64,000 nt of DNA from Streptomyces sp. 378 (GTDB taxonomy: Bacteria; Actinomycetota; Actinomycetes; Streptomycetales; Streptomycetaceae): positions 124,001-188,000 of the forward strand of contig NZ_JASKMS010000006.1 of NCBI RefSeq assembly GCF_030124145.1. Direction: 5' to 3'. Made by a program: the position numbers and the translations under genes. Of the stretch, positions 8,073-16,330 are shown one piece after another (position 1 is the first letter of the stretch; each line of letters starts with the position of its first letter). A model generated the notes under the pieces. That model was not told where the DNA came from. It saw only the letters and a program-made list of their open reading frames with translations, and made no database searches.

Positions 8073-9736
8073 TCCGCTTCGAGGATGTCTCCGTGACGTA
8101 CGACGGGGCCGCCGAACCCACCGTGCGGGGCATCGACTTCGAGGTCCCGGAGGGCGAACTGGTCCTGCTGGCCGGTCCGTCCGGCGTGGGCAAGTCCACC
8201 GTCCTGGGCGCGGTCAGCGGGCTCGTCCCGCACTTCACCGGTGGCACCCTGCGCGGCCGGGTCACGGTCGCCGGCCGCGACACCCGCACGCACAAGCCGC
8301 GCGAACTGGCCGACGTCGTGGGCACGGTCGGCCAGGACCCGCTCTCCCACTTCGTCACCGACACCGTCGAGGACGAACTCGCCTACGGCATGGAGTCGCT
8401 GGGCCTCGCCCCGGAGGTGATGCGCCGCCGCGTCGAGGAGACCCTCGACCTGCTGGGCCTCGCCGGTCTGCGCGACCGCCCGATCGCCACGCTCTCCGGC
8501 GGGCAGCAGCAGCGCGTCGCGATCGGCTCGGTCCTCACCCCGCACCCGGGCGTCCTCGTCCTGGACGAGCCGACCTCCGCGCTGGACCCGGCGGCCGCCG
8601 AGGAGGTGCTGGCCGTCCTCCAGCGGCTCGTGCACGACCTCGGCACGACGGTCCTCATGGCCGAGCACCGCCTGGAACGCGTCATCCAGTACGCCGACCA
8701 GGTCGTGCTGCTGCCGAGCCCGGGGGCCGCCCCCGTGGTGGGCCGCCCGGCCGAGGTGATGGCCGTGTCGCCGGTGTACCCGCCGGTGGTCGCCCTGGGC
8801 CGCCTGGCGGGCTGGTCCCCGTTGCCGCTGACGGTCCGCGACGCCCGCCGCAAGGCGGGAGATCTGAAGCGACAGCTGGAGAACGCCCCCGAGGAACGCG
8901 GGGAACCGCGCGACCAGCCACGGACACCCCGCACCCGCCGGCACTCCGCACCCCCCACCCCGCCCCCCACCCCCCTGGGCGAAGTCCAAGCCCTCTCGGT
9001 GACCCGCTCCCGCGTCCGGGCCCTGCGCCACATCGACCTCACCATCACCCCCGGTGAGACCATCGCCCTCATGGGCCGCAACGGCGCCGGCAAATCCACC
9101 CTCCTCAACTCCCTGGTCGGCCTCATCACCCCCACCTCCGGAACCGTCCGGCTCGGCGAAGCCACCCCTCACCGCACAGTCCCCAAGGACCTCGTGCGAA
9201 AGGTCGGCCTCGTCCCCCAGGAACCCCGCGACCTGCTCTACGCCGACACCGTCGCCGCCGAGTGCACGGCGGCCGACCAGGACGCGGGAGCGACACCCGG
9301 CACCTGCCGTGCCCTGGTCAGCGAGCTCCTGCCCGGCGTCACCGACGACACCCATCCCCGGGACCTCTCGGAAGGGCAGCGGCTCGCGCTCGCCCTGGCC
9401 GTCGTGCTGACCGCCCGGCCGCCGCTGCTCCTGCTGGACGAGCCGACCCGGGGCCTGGACTACGCGGCGAAGACCCGGCTGGTCGCGGTGCTGCGGTCCC
9501 TGGCCGCCGAGGGGCACGCCATCGTGCTGGCCACGCACGACGTGGAACTGGCGGCGGAGCTCGCCCACCGGGTGGTGCTGCTCGCGGACGGCGAGGTGAT
9601 CGCGGACGGCCCGACGGCGGACATCGTGGTCTCCTCCCCGTCCTTCGCCCCGCAGGTCACCAAGATCCTGGCGCCCCAGCACTGGCTCACCGTCGCCCAG
9701 GTCCGCTCCGCCCTCCCTCCCGTGGCCACCTCATGA
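8069..9736 (+). CDS. ECF transporter ATPase, two fused ABC domains
   Basis: A 555-residue protein carrying both nucleotide-binding domains of an ECF importer. Domain 1 (about 1-260) has Walker A GPSGVGKST, Q-loop, signature LSGGQQQRVAI, Walker B VLVLDEPTSALD and MAEHRLE. Domain 2 (about 310-555) has GRNGAGKST, the variant signature LSEGQRLALALAV, LLLLDEPTRGLD and ATHD. The GTG start at 8069 overlaps the T gene. The basic, proline-rich linker (about residues 270-305) contains a roughly 47-bp repeat (8890-8938) also found in the DedA and PRTase genes, so the linker may be partly repeat-derived. Confidence 0.95.
   Translation: MIRFEDVSVTYDGAAEPTVRGIDFEVPEGELVLLAGPSGVGKSTVLGAVSGLVPHFTGGTLRGRVTVAGRDTRTHKPRELADVVGTVGQDPLSHFVTDTVEDELAYGMESLGLAPEVMRRRVEETLDLLGLAGLRDRPIATLSGGQQQRVAIGSVLTPHPGVLVLDEPTSALDPAAAEEVLAVLQRLVHDLGTTVLMAEHRLERVIQYADQVVLLPSPGAAPVVGRPAEVMAVSPVYPPVVALGRLAGWSPLPLTVRDARRKAGDLKRQLENAPEERGEPRDQPRTPRTRRHSAPPTPPPTPLGEVQALSVTRSRVRALRHIDLTITPGETIALMGRNGAGKSTLLNSLVGLITPTSGTVRLGEATPHRTVPKDLVRKVGLVPQEPRDLLYADTVAAECTAADQDAGATPGTCRALVSELLPGVTDDTHPRDLSEGQRLALALAVVLTARPPLLLLDEPTRGLDYAAKTRLVAVLRSLAAEGHAIVLATHDVELAAELAHRVVLLADGEVIADGPTADIVVSSPSFAPQVTKILAPQHWLTVAQVRSALPPVATS
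8890..8938 (+). repeat. Streptomyces GC-rich repeat, copy A (ECF ATPase linker)
   Basis: Core CGCGGGGAACCGCGCGACCA followed by a variable stretch and CCGCACCCGC. It matches copies B (42476-42522) and C (45074-45126, minus strand) through most of its length. It lies in-frame and in the sense direction in the inter-domain linker of the ECF ATPase. Similar elements recur in Streptomyces genomes (from memory). Confidence 0.65.
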
Positions 9737-10593
9737 ACACGCAACGGCAGGCCAGAGCCGTCCGCCTCGGCCCCCGTTCCCTCGCCGCGCTGGTCCTGGT
9801 CAGTGCCGTGGGGATCGCCGGTTTCGGCTGGCCCTTCCTCACCCCGCCCACCTCACGGCTCAGCGCGCACGCGCAGGACGCGCCCTGGCTCTTCGCGGGC
9901 CTGCTGGTGCTGCTCGTGGCGGTGGTGGCGGCGGCGATATCGGAGTCGGGCCTCGGCCCGAAGGCGGTCGCGATGCTCGGCGTGCTGGCCGCCGCCGGGG
10001 CGGCCCTGCGGCCGATCGGCGCCGGTACCGCCGGTATCGAGCCGATGTTCTTCCTGATGGTGCTGAGCGGCCGGGTGCTCGGCCCGGGCTTCGGATTCGT
10101 CCTCGGTTCGGTGACGATGTTCGCGTCCGCGCTGCTCACCGGCGGGGTCGGGCCGTGGCTGCCGTTCCAGATGCTGGCGATGGGCTGGTTCGCGATGGGC
10201 GCGGGTCTGCTACCCGGCCCGGACCGGCTGCGCGACCGGGGAGAGCTCGCGATGCTCGCCGGCTACGGCTTCCTCGCCGCGTTCGCCTACGGCACGGTGA
10301 TGAACCTGGCGGGCTGGCCCTTCATGAGCGCCCTCGCCTCGAACGTGGCCTTCGACCCGCACGCGCCCGTCGCCGTGAACCTGGCCCGCTTCGTCGCGTA
10401 CTGCGTCGCCACGTCGCTCGGCTGGGACCTGGGCCGGGCCGTCGTCACGGTCGTCCTGACACTCGTCCTCGGCCCCGCGGTGCTCAGGGCGCTGCGCCGG
10501 GCCACGCGCCGGGCCGCCTTCGAGACCCCGGTCTCGTTCGAGACCCCGGTCACGTCCGAGGCCCCGGTCACGTCCGAGGCCGCCGGGAAGTGA
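9733..10593 (+). CDS. ECF transporter substrate-binding S component, probably for cobalamin
   Basis: A 286-residue polytopic membrane protein with about six or seven spans. The sequence around ISESGLGPKAVAMLGVLAAAGAALRPIGAG and the stretch GRVLGPGFGFVLGSVTMFASALLTGGVGPWLPFQM has the glycine/alanine-rich look of EcfS proteins such as the CbrT/DUF-type vitamin binders. The ATG overlaps the ATPase stop (ATGA), so it ends the five-gene operon. Substrate assignment rests on the riboswitch, not on the protein itself. The C-terminus holds four short degenerate repeats (ETPVSF, ETPVTS, EAPVTS, EA). Confidence 0.87.
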   Translation: MNTQRQARAVRLGPRSLAALVLVSAVGIAGFGWPFLTPPTSRLSAHAQDAPWLFAGLLVLLVAVVAAAISESGLGPKAVAMLGVLAAAGAALRPIGAGTAGIEPMFFLMVLSGRVLGPGFGFVLGSVTMFASALLTGGVGPWLPFQMLAMGWFAMGAGLLPGPDRLRDRGELAMLAGYGFLAAFAYGTVMNLAGWPFMSALASNVAFDPHAPVAVNLARFVAYCVATSLGWDLGRAVVTVVLTLVLGPAVLRALRRATRRAAFETPVSFETPVTSEAPVTSEAAGK

Positions 10594-10804
10594 GGCTGCC
10601 CACGTGACCCGGGTCATGTACGAGGCGGGGCCGTAGCGACAAGCCCCGGTCACGGGGGCTGACCTGCGCCGCGGTGCTGCCCCACCTAGTAGGAGGGGCC
10701 TTTGCGCGCACCCGGCGGCGGCTGCTTCCGTGGACGACCGCTGCCCGCCGCCCCCGCACGGCCCGCGGAGCGGCTGGTGGTGAACCAGGCCCACCCCACC
10801 GACC

Positions 10805-10843
10805 GAAGGCGGCGGCCCCCTGATCCCCGGGGCCGTCGCCTTC
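10805..10843. terminator. Hairpin between the ECF operon and the P450 gene
   Basis: A 15-bp stem (GAAGGCGGCGGCCCC with GGGGCCGTCGCCTTC, one G-U) with a 9-nt loop. It sits between convergent genes, so it can stop transcription from both sides. A weaker hairpin, AGCCCC...GGGGCT, lies at 10642-10660. Confidence 0.7.
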
Positions 10844-10867
10844 GCCCTGCCCGGGTCCCCCGGGACC

Positions 10868-12103
10868 TCAGCCCGTGCTGACCGGCAGTTCCTTCACCCC
10901 GTTGATCCACGCCGACCGCAGCCGCCGCGGATCGCCGACCAGTTTCAGGCCGGGCATCGCGTCGGCGATCGCGTTGAAGATGAGGTTGATCTCCAGCACG
11001 GCGAGGGACTTGCCCAAGCAGTAGTGGGGGCCGCCGCCGCCGAAGCCGAGGTGCGGGTTGGGGTCGCGGGTGACGTCGAAGGTGTCCGGGTCGTCGAAGG
11101 CCTCCGGGTCGTGGTTGGCCGAGGCGTAGAACAGTCCGAGCCGGTCGCCCTCGCGGATGCGCTTGCCGCCGAGTTCGGTGTCCTGGGTGGCCGTGCGCTG
11201 GAAGGCGGCGACGGGGGTCGCCCAGCGCACGATCTCCTCCGCCGCCGTGTCCGGGCGGTCGCTCTTGTACAGCTCCCACTGCCCGGGGTGGGTGAGGAAG
11301 GCGTGCATGCCGTGGGTGATGGCGTTGCGGGTGGTCTCGTTGCCCGCGACGGCCAGCATGAGCACGAAGAAGCCGAACTCGTCGGAGCTGAGGTTGCCCT
11401 CGTCCTCGGCCGCGACGAGCTGCGTGACGATGTCGTGGGCCGGGCACCGCTTGCGGTCGACGGCCATGTTCATCGCGTAGGCGATGATCTCCGTGGCCGA
11501 CTCGGCGCCGACCTCCTCGGTGATGGCGTACTCGGGATCGTCGTACGCGATCATCTTGTTGGACCAGTCGAAGATCTTGTCCCGGTCCTCCTGGGGGACG
11601 CCCATCAGCTCGGCGATCGCCTGGAGGGGCAGTTCGCAGGCGACCTGGGTGACGAAGTCGAACGGCCCGGTGTGTGCGCGCGCTGCCTCGACGATGGAGT
11701 GGGCCCGGTTGCGCAGCCGCTCCTCCAGCGCCCGGATGGCCCGGGGGGTGAACCCGCGCTGCACGATCTGCCGGACCCGGGTGTGCTCCGGCGGGTCCAT
11801 GTTCAGCAGGATCAGCCGCTGGGCGTCGATCGAGTCGCGCTCGATGTGCTCGTTGAAGCGGATGATCGCCGTGTTGAGGGACGACGAGAACAACTCGGGG
11901 TGCGTGGAGACGTACTTGACGTCGGCGTGCCGGGTGACGGCCCAGTAGCCCTCGTCCTGGAAGCCGGCGAGACCGGCCGGCTGCGGCACCCAGCAGACCG
12001 GTTCGGCCCGGCGCAGCTCGGCGAACTCCGGCAGGGGCACACGGTGGTGCAGCAGATCGGGGTCGGTGAAGTCGAACCCGTCGGGCAGCGCGGGACAGGG
12101 CAT
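10868..12103 (-). CDS. cyp125: Cytochrome P450, CYP125-like (steroid 27-monooxygenase type)
   Basis: A 411-residue soluble P450. The I helix carries AGNETTRN (acid-alcohol pair Glu256-Thr257), the K helix EEIVRWATPV, and the heme loop FGGGGPHYCLG with ligand Cys362. The N-terminal LPDGFDFTDPDLL, the central CELPLQAIAELMGVPQEDR and the C-terminal RLRSAWINGVKELPV closely follow the mycobacterial CYP125 cholesterol 27-hydroxylase as I recall it. CYP125 oxidises the sterol side-chain terminus to the acid before beta-oxidation. It is divergent from a FadA5-like thiolase, as cyp125 and fadA5 are in M. tuberculosis. A redox partner is not in the window. Confidence 0.92.
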   Translation of the reverse strand: MPCPALPDGFDFTDPDLLHHRVPLPEFAELRRAEPVCWVPQPAGLAGFQDEGYWAVTRHADVKYVSTHPELFSSSLNTAIIRFNEHIERDSIDAQRLILLNMDPPEHTRVRQIVQRGFTPRAIRALEERLRNRAHSIVEAARAHTGPFDFVTQVACELPLQAIAELMGVPQEDRDKIFDWSNKMIAYDDPEYAITEEVGAESATEIIAYAMNMAVDRKRCPAHDIVTQLVAAEDEGNLSSDEFGFFVLMLAVAGNETTRNAITHGMHAFLTHPGQWELYKSDRPDTAAEEIVRWATPVAAFQRTATQDTELGGKRIREGDRLGLFYASANHDPEAFDDPDTFDVTRDPNPHLGFGGGGPHYCLGKSLAVLEINLIFNAIADAMPGLKLVGDPRRLRSAWINGVKELPVSTG

Positions 12104-12137
12104 GGGCGGCTCCCACCACTCGTACCGACTCTGAGGT

Positions 12138-12152
12138 CTGACGGCCCATCAG
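12138..12152. promoter_or_regulatory. 15-bp dyad motif, second copy (P450 promoter)
   Basis: CTGACGGCCCATCAG, 35 nt upstream of the P450 start, with 13 of 15 bases identical to the motif before the ALDH gene at 1385-1399. It is probably an operator for a common regulator of the two genes, separate from the KstR-like sites nearby. Confidence 0.5.
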
Positions 12153-12172
12153 CTGTGCGGAGTTGCGGCGAC

Positions 12173-12192
12173 GGTAGTAACGGGTTCTACAA
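12173..12192. promoter_or_regulatory. Weak KstR-like site on the P450 side
   Basis: The core AAC-gg-GTT-ct-A at 12179-12189 fits the TnnAACnnGTTnnA consensus at 7 of 8 fixed bases. The outer arms are poor, with 11 of 20 positions matching the extended consensus. The GTTCTACAAGTAG segment beginning at 12184 mirrors CTACTTGCAGAAC at 12261-12273, giving the two divergent promoters the same layout. Confidence 0.4.
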
Positions 12193-12270
12193 GTAGCAAG
12201 GGGCAGGGCCACTCCAATTGCCCGCACGACCCTTGCGGTCGACGAGCGGGCATCAGCACACTACTTGCAG

Positions 12271-12290
12271 AACTAGAACGCGTACTAGTT
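12271..12290. promoter_or_regulatory. KstR-type operator between P450 and thiolase
   Basis: AACTAGAACGCGTACTAGTT matches the recalled KstR operator consensus AACTAGAACGTGTTCTAGTT at 18 of 20 bases and is itself palindromic except for one pair. KstR is a TetR-family repressor of cholesterol catabolism, released by sterol-CoA intermediates. The site lies 31 nt before the thiolase start, where bound repressor would block the promoter. Confidence 0.72.
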
Positions 12291-12297
12291 CCGCTGA

Positions 12298-13620
<1,323 letters not shown>

Positions 13621-13955
13621 CACCGCTTGCTGGTCTGGCCGAGCCACAGGGTGTTGCGGAGGGGCAGGGACAGCATGAGCAGGCTGGTCGCGACGGGGGC
13701 GGCCAGCAGGGCGGTTCGGCGGCTGACCGGCTGGGGCAGTGCGCGGGCGGCGGTCAGACCGAGGGCGACGACGAGCAGCAGCGTGCCGAAGGTCCAGCCC
13801 CAGCCGAGGGCCTGTTCGGCCGAACGGGGGCGTGACAGCGACGGCCGGCCGCGGCCGTGATCGGCGGTTTCGCGGTGTGGCGCATGGCGGAGTCGGCGGG
13901 TCGCCCGCTGCCCGGCTCGGCCCCCTCGGTGGCGGGCCGACACGCCGGATGACAT
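13621..13955 (-). other. Possible degraded membrane-protein fragment and spacer
   Basis: The minus frame shows two plausible membrane segments (GWTFGTLLLVVALGLTAARAL and ALLAAPVATSLLMLSLPL) joined to an arginine-rich, unconvincing N-terminal half. This frame ends at the stop at 13620, just where the DUF397 frame begins, which suggests a rearrangement junction. No start with a ribosome-binding site was found. It could be a fragment of a transporter or a chance hydrophobic frame. Confidence 0.3.
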
Positions 13956-13986
13956 CCCGCTGACAGCGGCCCGCGCACCAACTATC

Positions 13987-14029
13987 TTCGTCAGCGCCAG
14001 TAGTTAGGGACGCTAACTATGCTGACGAA
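13987..14029. promoter_or_regulatory. Nested palindromes upstream of the O-methyltransferase
   Basis: The outer arms TTCGTCAGC (13987-13995) and GCTGACGAA (14021-14029) are perfect complements. The inner arms TAGTTAG (14001-14007) and CTAACTA (14013-14019) are also perfect, with 5 nt between them. The two dyads are offset by about 2 nt, so they look like two overlapping operators. They lie 13-55 nt before the ATG. TTAG-N5-CTAA type sites are typical of MarR-family regulators. Confidence 0.6.
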
Positions 14030-14041
14030 AGGTAGAGGCGC

Positions 14042-14713
14042 ATGAGCGAGTCGCACGTCTGGGGCGAGGTCGACGCCTACTTCACCGCCCACCTCGCCCC
14101 GGACGACGAAGCCCTGGCGGCCGCCCTGCGGGACAGCGACGCCGCCGGGCTTCCGCACATCAACGTCTCCGGGAACCAGGGCAAGCTCCTCCAGCTCCTC
14201 GCCCAGGTCCAGGGCGCGCGCCACATCCTGGAGATCGGCACCCTCGGCGGCTACAGCACCATCTGGCTGGGCCGCGCCCTGCCCGCCGACGGGCGGCTGG
14301 TCTCCCTGGAGTACGACCCCCTGCACGCCGAGGTCGCCGTCCGCAACATCGCCCGCGCCGGCCTGGACAAGCTGGTCGAGGTGCGGGTGGGCCCGGCCCT
14401 GGAGTCGCTGCCCAAGCTGGCGGACGAGAATCCGCCCCCGTTCGATCTGGTCTTCATCGACGCCGACAAGGCCAGCAACCCGCACTACGTGGAGTGGGCG
14501 ATCAAGCTCGCCCGCACGGGCAGCCTGATCGTCCTGGACAACGTCGTGCGCGGCGGCCGGGTCGTCGACGCGGACAGCACCGCCCCGGACGTGACGGGCA
14601 CCCGCGCGGCCATCGAGCTGATCGCCGGCCACCCGCGGCTGAGCGGCACGGCGATCCAGACGGTGGGCATGAAGGGCTACGACGGGTTCGCGCTGGCGCG
14701 CGTGCTGGCGTGA
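14042..14713 (+). CDS. O-methyltransferase, caffeoyl-CoA/catechol type
   Basis: A 223-residue class I SAM methyltransferase of the metal-dependent O-methyltransferase family. Landmarks are ILEIGTLGGYSTIWL (SAM motif I), VSLEYDPLHAEVA (acidic end of beta2), FDLVFIDADKASNP (metal-binding Asp pair) and SLIVLDNVVRGGRV (Asp/Asn). Such enzymes methylate vicinal phenols and are often detoxifying or biosynthetic. It stands alone, and the palindromes just upstream suggest dedicated repression. The ATG has AGGTAGAGG upstream. Confidence 0.92.
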   Translation: MSESHVWGEVDAYFTAHLAPDDEALAAALRDSDAAGLPHINVSGNQGKLLQLLAQVQGARHILEIGTLGGYSTIWLGRALPADGRLVSLEYDPLHAEVAVRNIARAGLDKLVEVRVGPALESLPKLADENPPPFDLVFIDADKASNPHYVEWAIKLARTGSLIVLDNVVRGGRVVDADSTAPDVTGTRAAIELIAGHPRLSGTAIQTVGMKGYDGFALARVLA

Positions 14714-14722
14714 GCCGCGCCC

Positions 14723-15115
14723 TCACGCCTCGTGGTAGAAGCCCACGTTGACGCTGCGCGGGGCGGTGCGGTCCTGGACGATGATCTCGCCGCTGCCGCC
14801 CCTGGGCAGCGGGACGGTGCCGCCGTAGGCGAGCGGCTGGACGTACTCCCGCATGACCAGCCGCACCTCGGCGGACGGGTCGGGCTGGGAGCCGCGCAGC
14901 CAGGTGACCTGCCAGGTCCCCTCCGGACCGCACAGGAACTCCAGGTGGACGCGGGAGACGAACAGCCAGTCGTCCGGCGTGCTCAGCCGGCACACGGACT
15001 TGTCGCGGCCCACCCGCAGCACCGCGCCCGCCTCGCTGGGCGCCTCGGCCATGACCATGCCGGCCGTGGCACCCGCCTCCGCCTCCGCGACGGTGGCCAT
15101 GGTGAGTTCGAGCAC
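14723..15115 (-). CDS. Small FHA-domain-like protein
   Basis: A 130-residue protein whose centre reads LRVGRDKSVCRLSTPDDWLF followed by VSRVHLEF. This is the FHA signature (GR near the start of the domain, SRxH at the phosphothreonine-binding loop). The rest is a beta-rich C-terminal half ending at SVNVGFYHEA. The GTG at 15115 is preferred because AGGAGG lies seven bases upstream. There is no membrane segment. It probably binds a phosphopeptide or acts in a kinase-linked pathway. It is convergent with the O-methyltransferase, 9 nt apart. Confidence 0.7.
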   Translation of the reverse strand: MLELTMATVAEAEAGATAGMVMAEAPSEAGAVLRVGRDKSVCRLSTPDDWLFVSRVHLEFLCGPEGTWQVTWLRGSQPDPSAEVRLVMREYVQPLAYGGTVPLPRGGSGEIIVQDRTAPRSVNVGFYHEA

Positions 15116-15213
15116 GTGCGCTCCTCCTGAGAACATCCCGGGTGGGCCTACCGGGCCCATCGCCCGCCGCATGATAGAACGCCAGGCCGCGCGGTGTCCG
15201 GCACAATGGCCTC

Positions 15214-15657
15214 ATGACCGAGCGAAAGCCACCTGGCGTCGACTTCGAGATGGGGGTCCCCCCGCTCGAACGTAGTTGAGAGTGGGGGAGGGTCGACAAG
15301 CAGATTCGTGACGCGGAGGCGCGCGGGGAGTTCGACCGGCTGCCCGGAGCGGGCGCACCCCTCCCACGTGACATCGAGACCACCTACGACGAACTGTGGT
15401 GGGTCAAGCGGAAGTTGGCCCGCGAGGGCTTCTCCGTGCTTCCCCCGGCGCTGGCGCTGCGCAAGGAGGCGGAGGACGCGCTGGAGGCGGCGCTCGCGGC
15501 CCCCTCGGAGCGGATCGTGCGGAAGATCATCGGCGAGATCAACGACAAGGTCCGCGCCATGATGTTCAAGCCGCCGCCCGGCCCCCCGCTGGGAAAGAAG
15601 CCGTACGACGTCGAGGACGTCGTACGGCGGTGGCGGGAGCGCCGGGCGGACCGGTGA
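15214..15657 (+). pseudogene. DUF1992 (DnaJ-homologue subfamily C28-like) gene interrupted by a palindromic insertion
   Basis: The gene starts normally (MTERKPPGVDFE), meets an inserted stretch at 15250-15291 containing an in-frame TGA at 15277, and resumes as VDKQIRDAEARGEFDRLPGA, then ETTYDELWWVKRKL to a stop at 15657. These are typical DUF1992 motifs; intact relatives read FESWVDKQIRD at this point (from memory). The frame is the same on both sides, so only the stop prevents a full protein. Translation could restart at an internal start, for example the ATG at 15415, but would lose the conserved core. It is therefore called a pseudogene unless the stop is read through. Confidence 0.8.
15250..15291. 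mobile_element. MITE-like palindromic insertion
   Basis: About 42 bp with G- and C-tract arms: a left part TGGGGGTCCCCCCGCTCGA and a right part GAGAGTGGGGGAG can fold into a hairpin around AACGTAGTT. It replaces about two codons of the DUF1992 gene and adds an in-frame stop. Short elements of this form are widespread in Streptomyces (from memory). No second copy was seen in the window. Confidence 0.7.
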
Positions 15658-15674
15658 CCGGGGGTTCCCCCCGG
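15658..15674. terminator. Short GC hairpin between convergent genes
   Basis: CCGGGGG and CCCCCCGG with a 2-nt spacer, directly after the DUF1992 stop and directly before the stop of the opposing gene. It is compact, without a T-tract, as is common in Streptomyces. Confidence 0.5.
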
Positions 15675-15675
15675 C

Positions 15676-16326
15676 TCACACGTGCAGCAGCCGTTCGGCC
15701 AGCTCGCGATAGTCCTTCAGGGCCAGCCGGAGCTGTTCGGTGTCGGCGGACGACACGGACCTGCTCTCGCCGCCCTCGACGGACTGCCAGGAATGGCGCA
15801 GGGTGCGCCGGCGCTGCGTGACGGCCTCGGTGAACCGGGCCGCTATCTCCTCCAGCACGTGGTCGGCCTCCTCGACGGCGGCCCGGGGCCCGTCGACGAA
15901 TCCGGCGACGGCGTGCTGCAACTGCGAGCCGAGCTTGTCGCACTCCTCGTGGGCCAGGAGGCGGGAGCGGCTCTTCGCGGCACCGGCCTTGTCCGTGCCG
16001 GTGCCCACACCGGTACCCATGCCGGTGCCCGTGTCGGTGCCCATGCCGTTGCCGTGGTCGCCGCGGCGGCCGTCGGTGCCGTCGTGCCGGTCGGCGCCCG
16101 GCACATCCCTGCCGTGCGCCGCGGCGCGGTCGGCGTCGGTGCCGTGCGTGACACCACGGTCCGCGTCCGGGTCACGGCCGGTGCCGCGGTCCGCGTCCAG
16201 GTCCCGGGCCGTGTCGTGGCCCGTGCCCGGTGCGGTCGGGTGGCGGTCGGTGCCCGGAGCGCTCTCGCCGCGGGCGTCCGGGGCGGGCGGCGTATGGTTG
16301 CCGGGCGGGCGGGTCATGTCGGACAT
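15676..16326 (-). CDS. Hypothetical protein with low-complexity N-terminus, paralogous to the upstream gene
   Basis: 216 residues. The first ~115 are rich in Gly, Asp, Thr and Arg with short degenerate repeats (DADRGTG, DADRGVT, GTGMGTGVGTGT). The last ~100 form a predicted helical domain (RLLAHEECDKLGSQL ... FVDGPRAAVEEADHVLEE ... DYRELAERLLH). That domain resembles the C-terminal half of the preceding protein (FVDSPREAVAEADRLLAE), so the two are adjacent paralogues. There is no signal peptide. Only 4 nt separate it from the upstream stop, so it is an operon partner. Function unknown. Confidence 0.75.
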   Translation of the reverse strand: MSDMTRPPGNHTPPAPDARGESAPGTDRHPTAPGTGHDTARDLDADRGTGRDPDADRGVTHGTDADRAAAHGRDVPGADRHDGTDGRRGDHGNGMGTDTGTGMGTGVGTGTDKAGAAKSRSRLLAHEECDKLGSQLQHAVAGFVDGPRAAVEEADHVLEEIAARFTEAVTQRRRTLRHSWQSVEGGESRSVSSADTEQLRLALKDYRELAERLLHV

Positions 16327-16330
16327 TGCC

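Noticed and set aside
10700-10879. Small plus-strand ORF with AGGAGG upstream (TTG start)
   Set aside because: About 59 arginine/proline-rich residues running through the terminator hairpin and into the P450 gene; unlikely to be a real protein.
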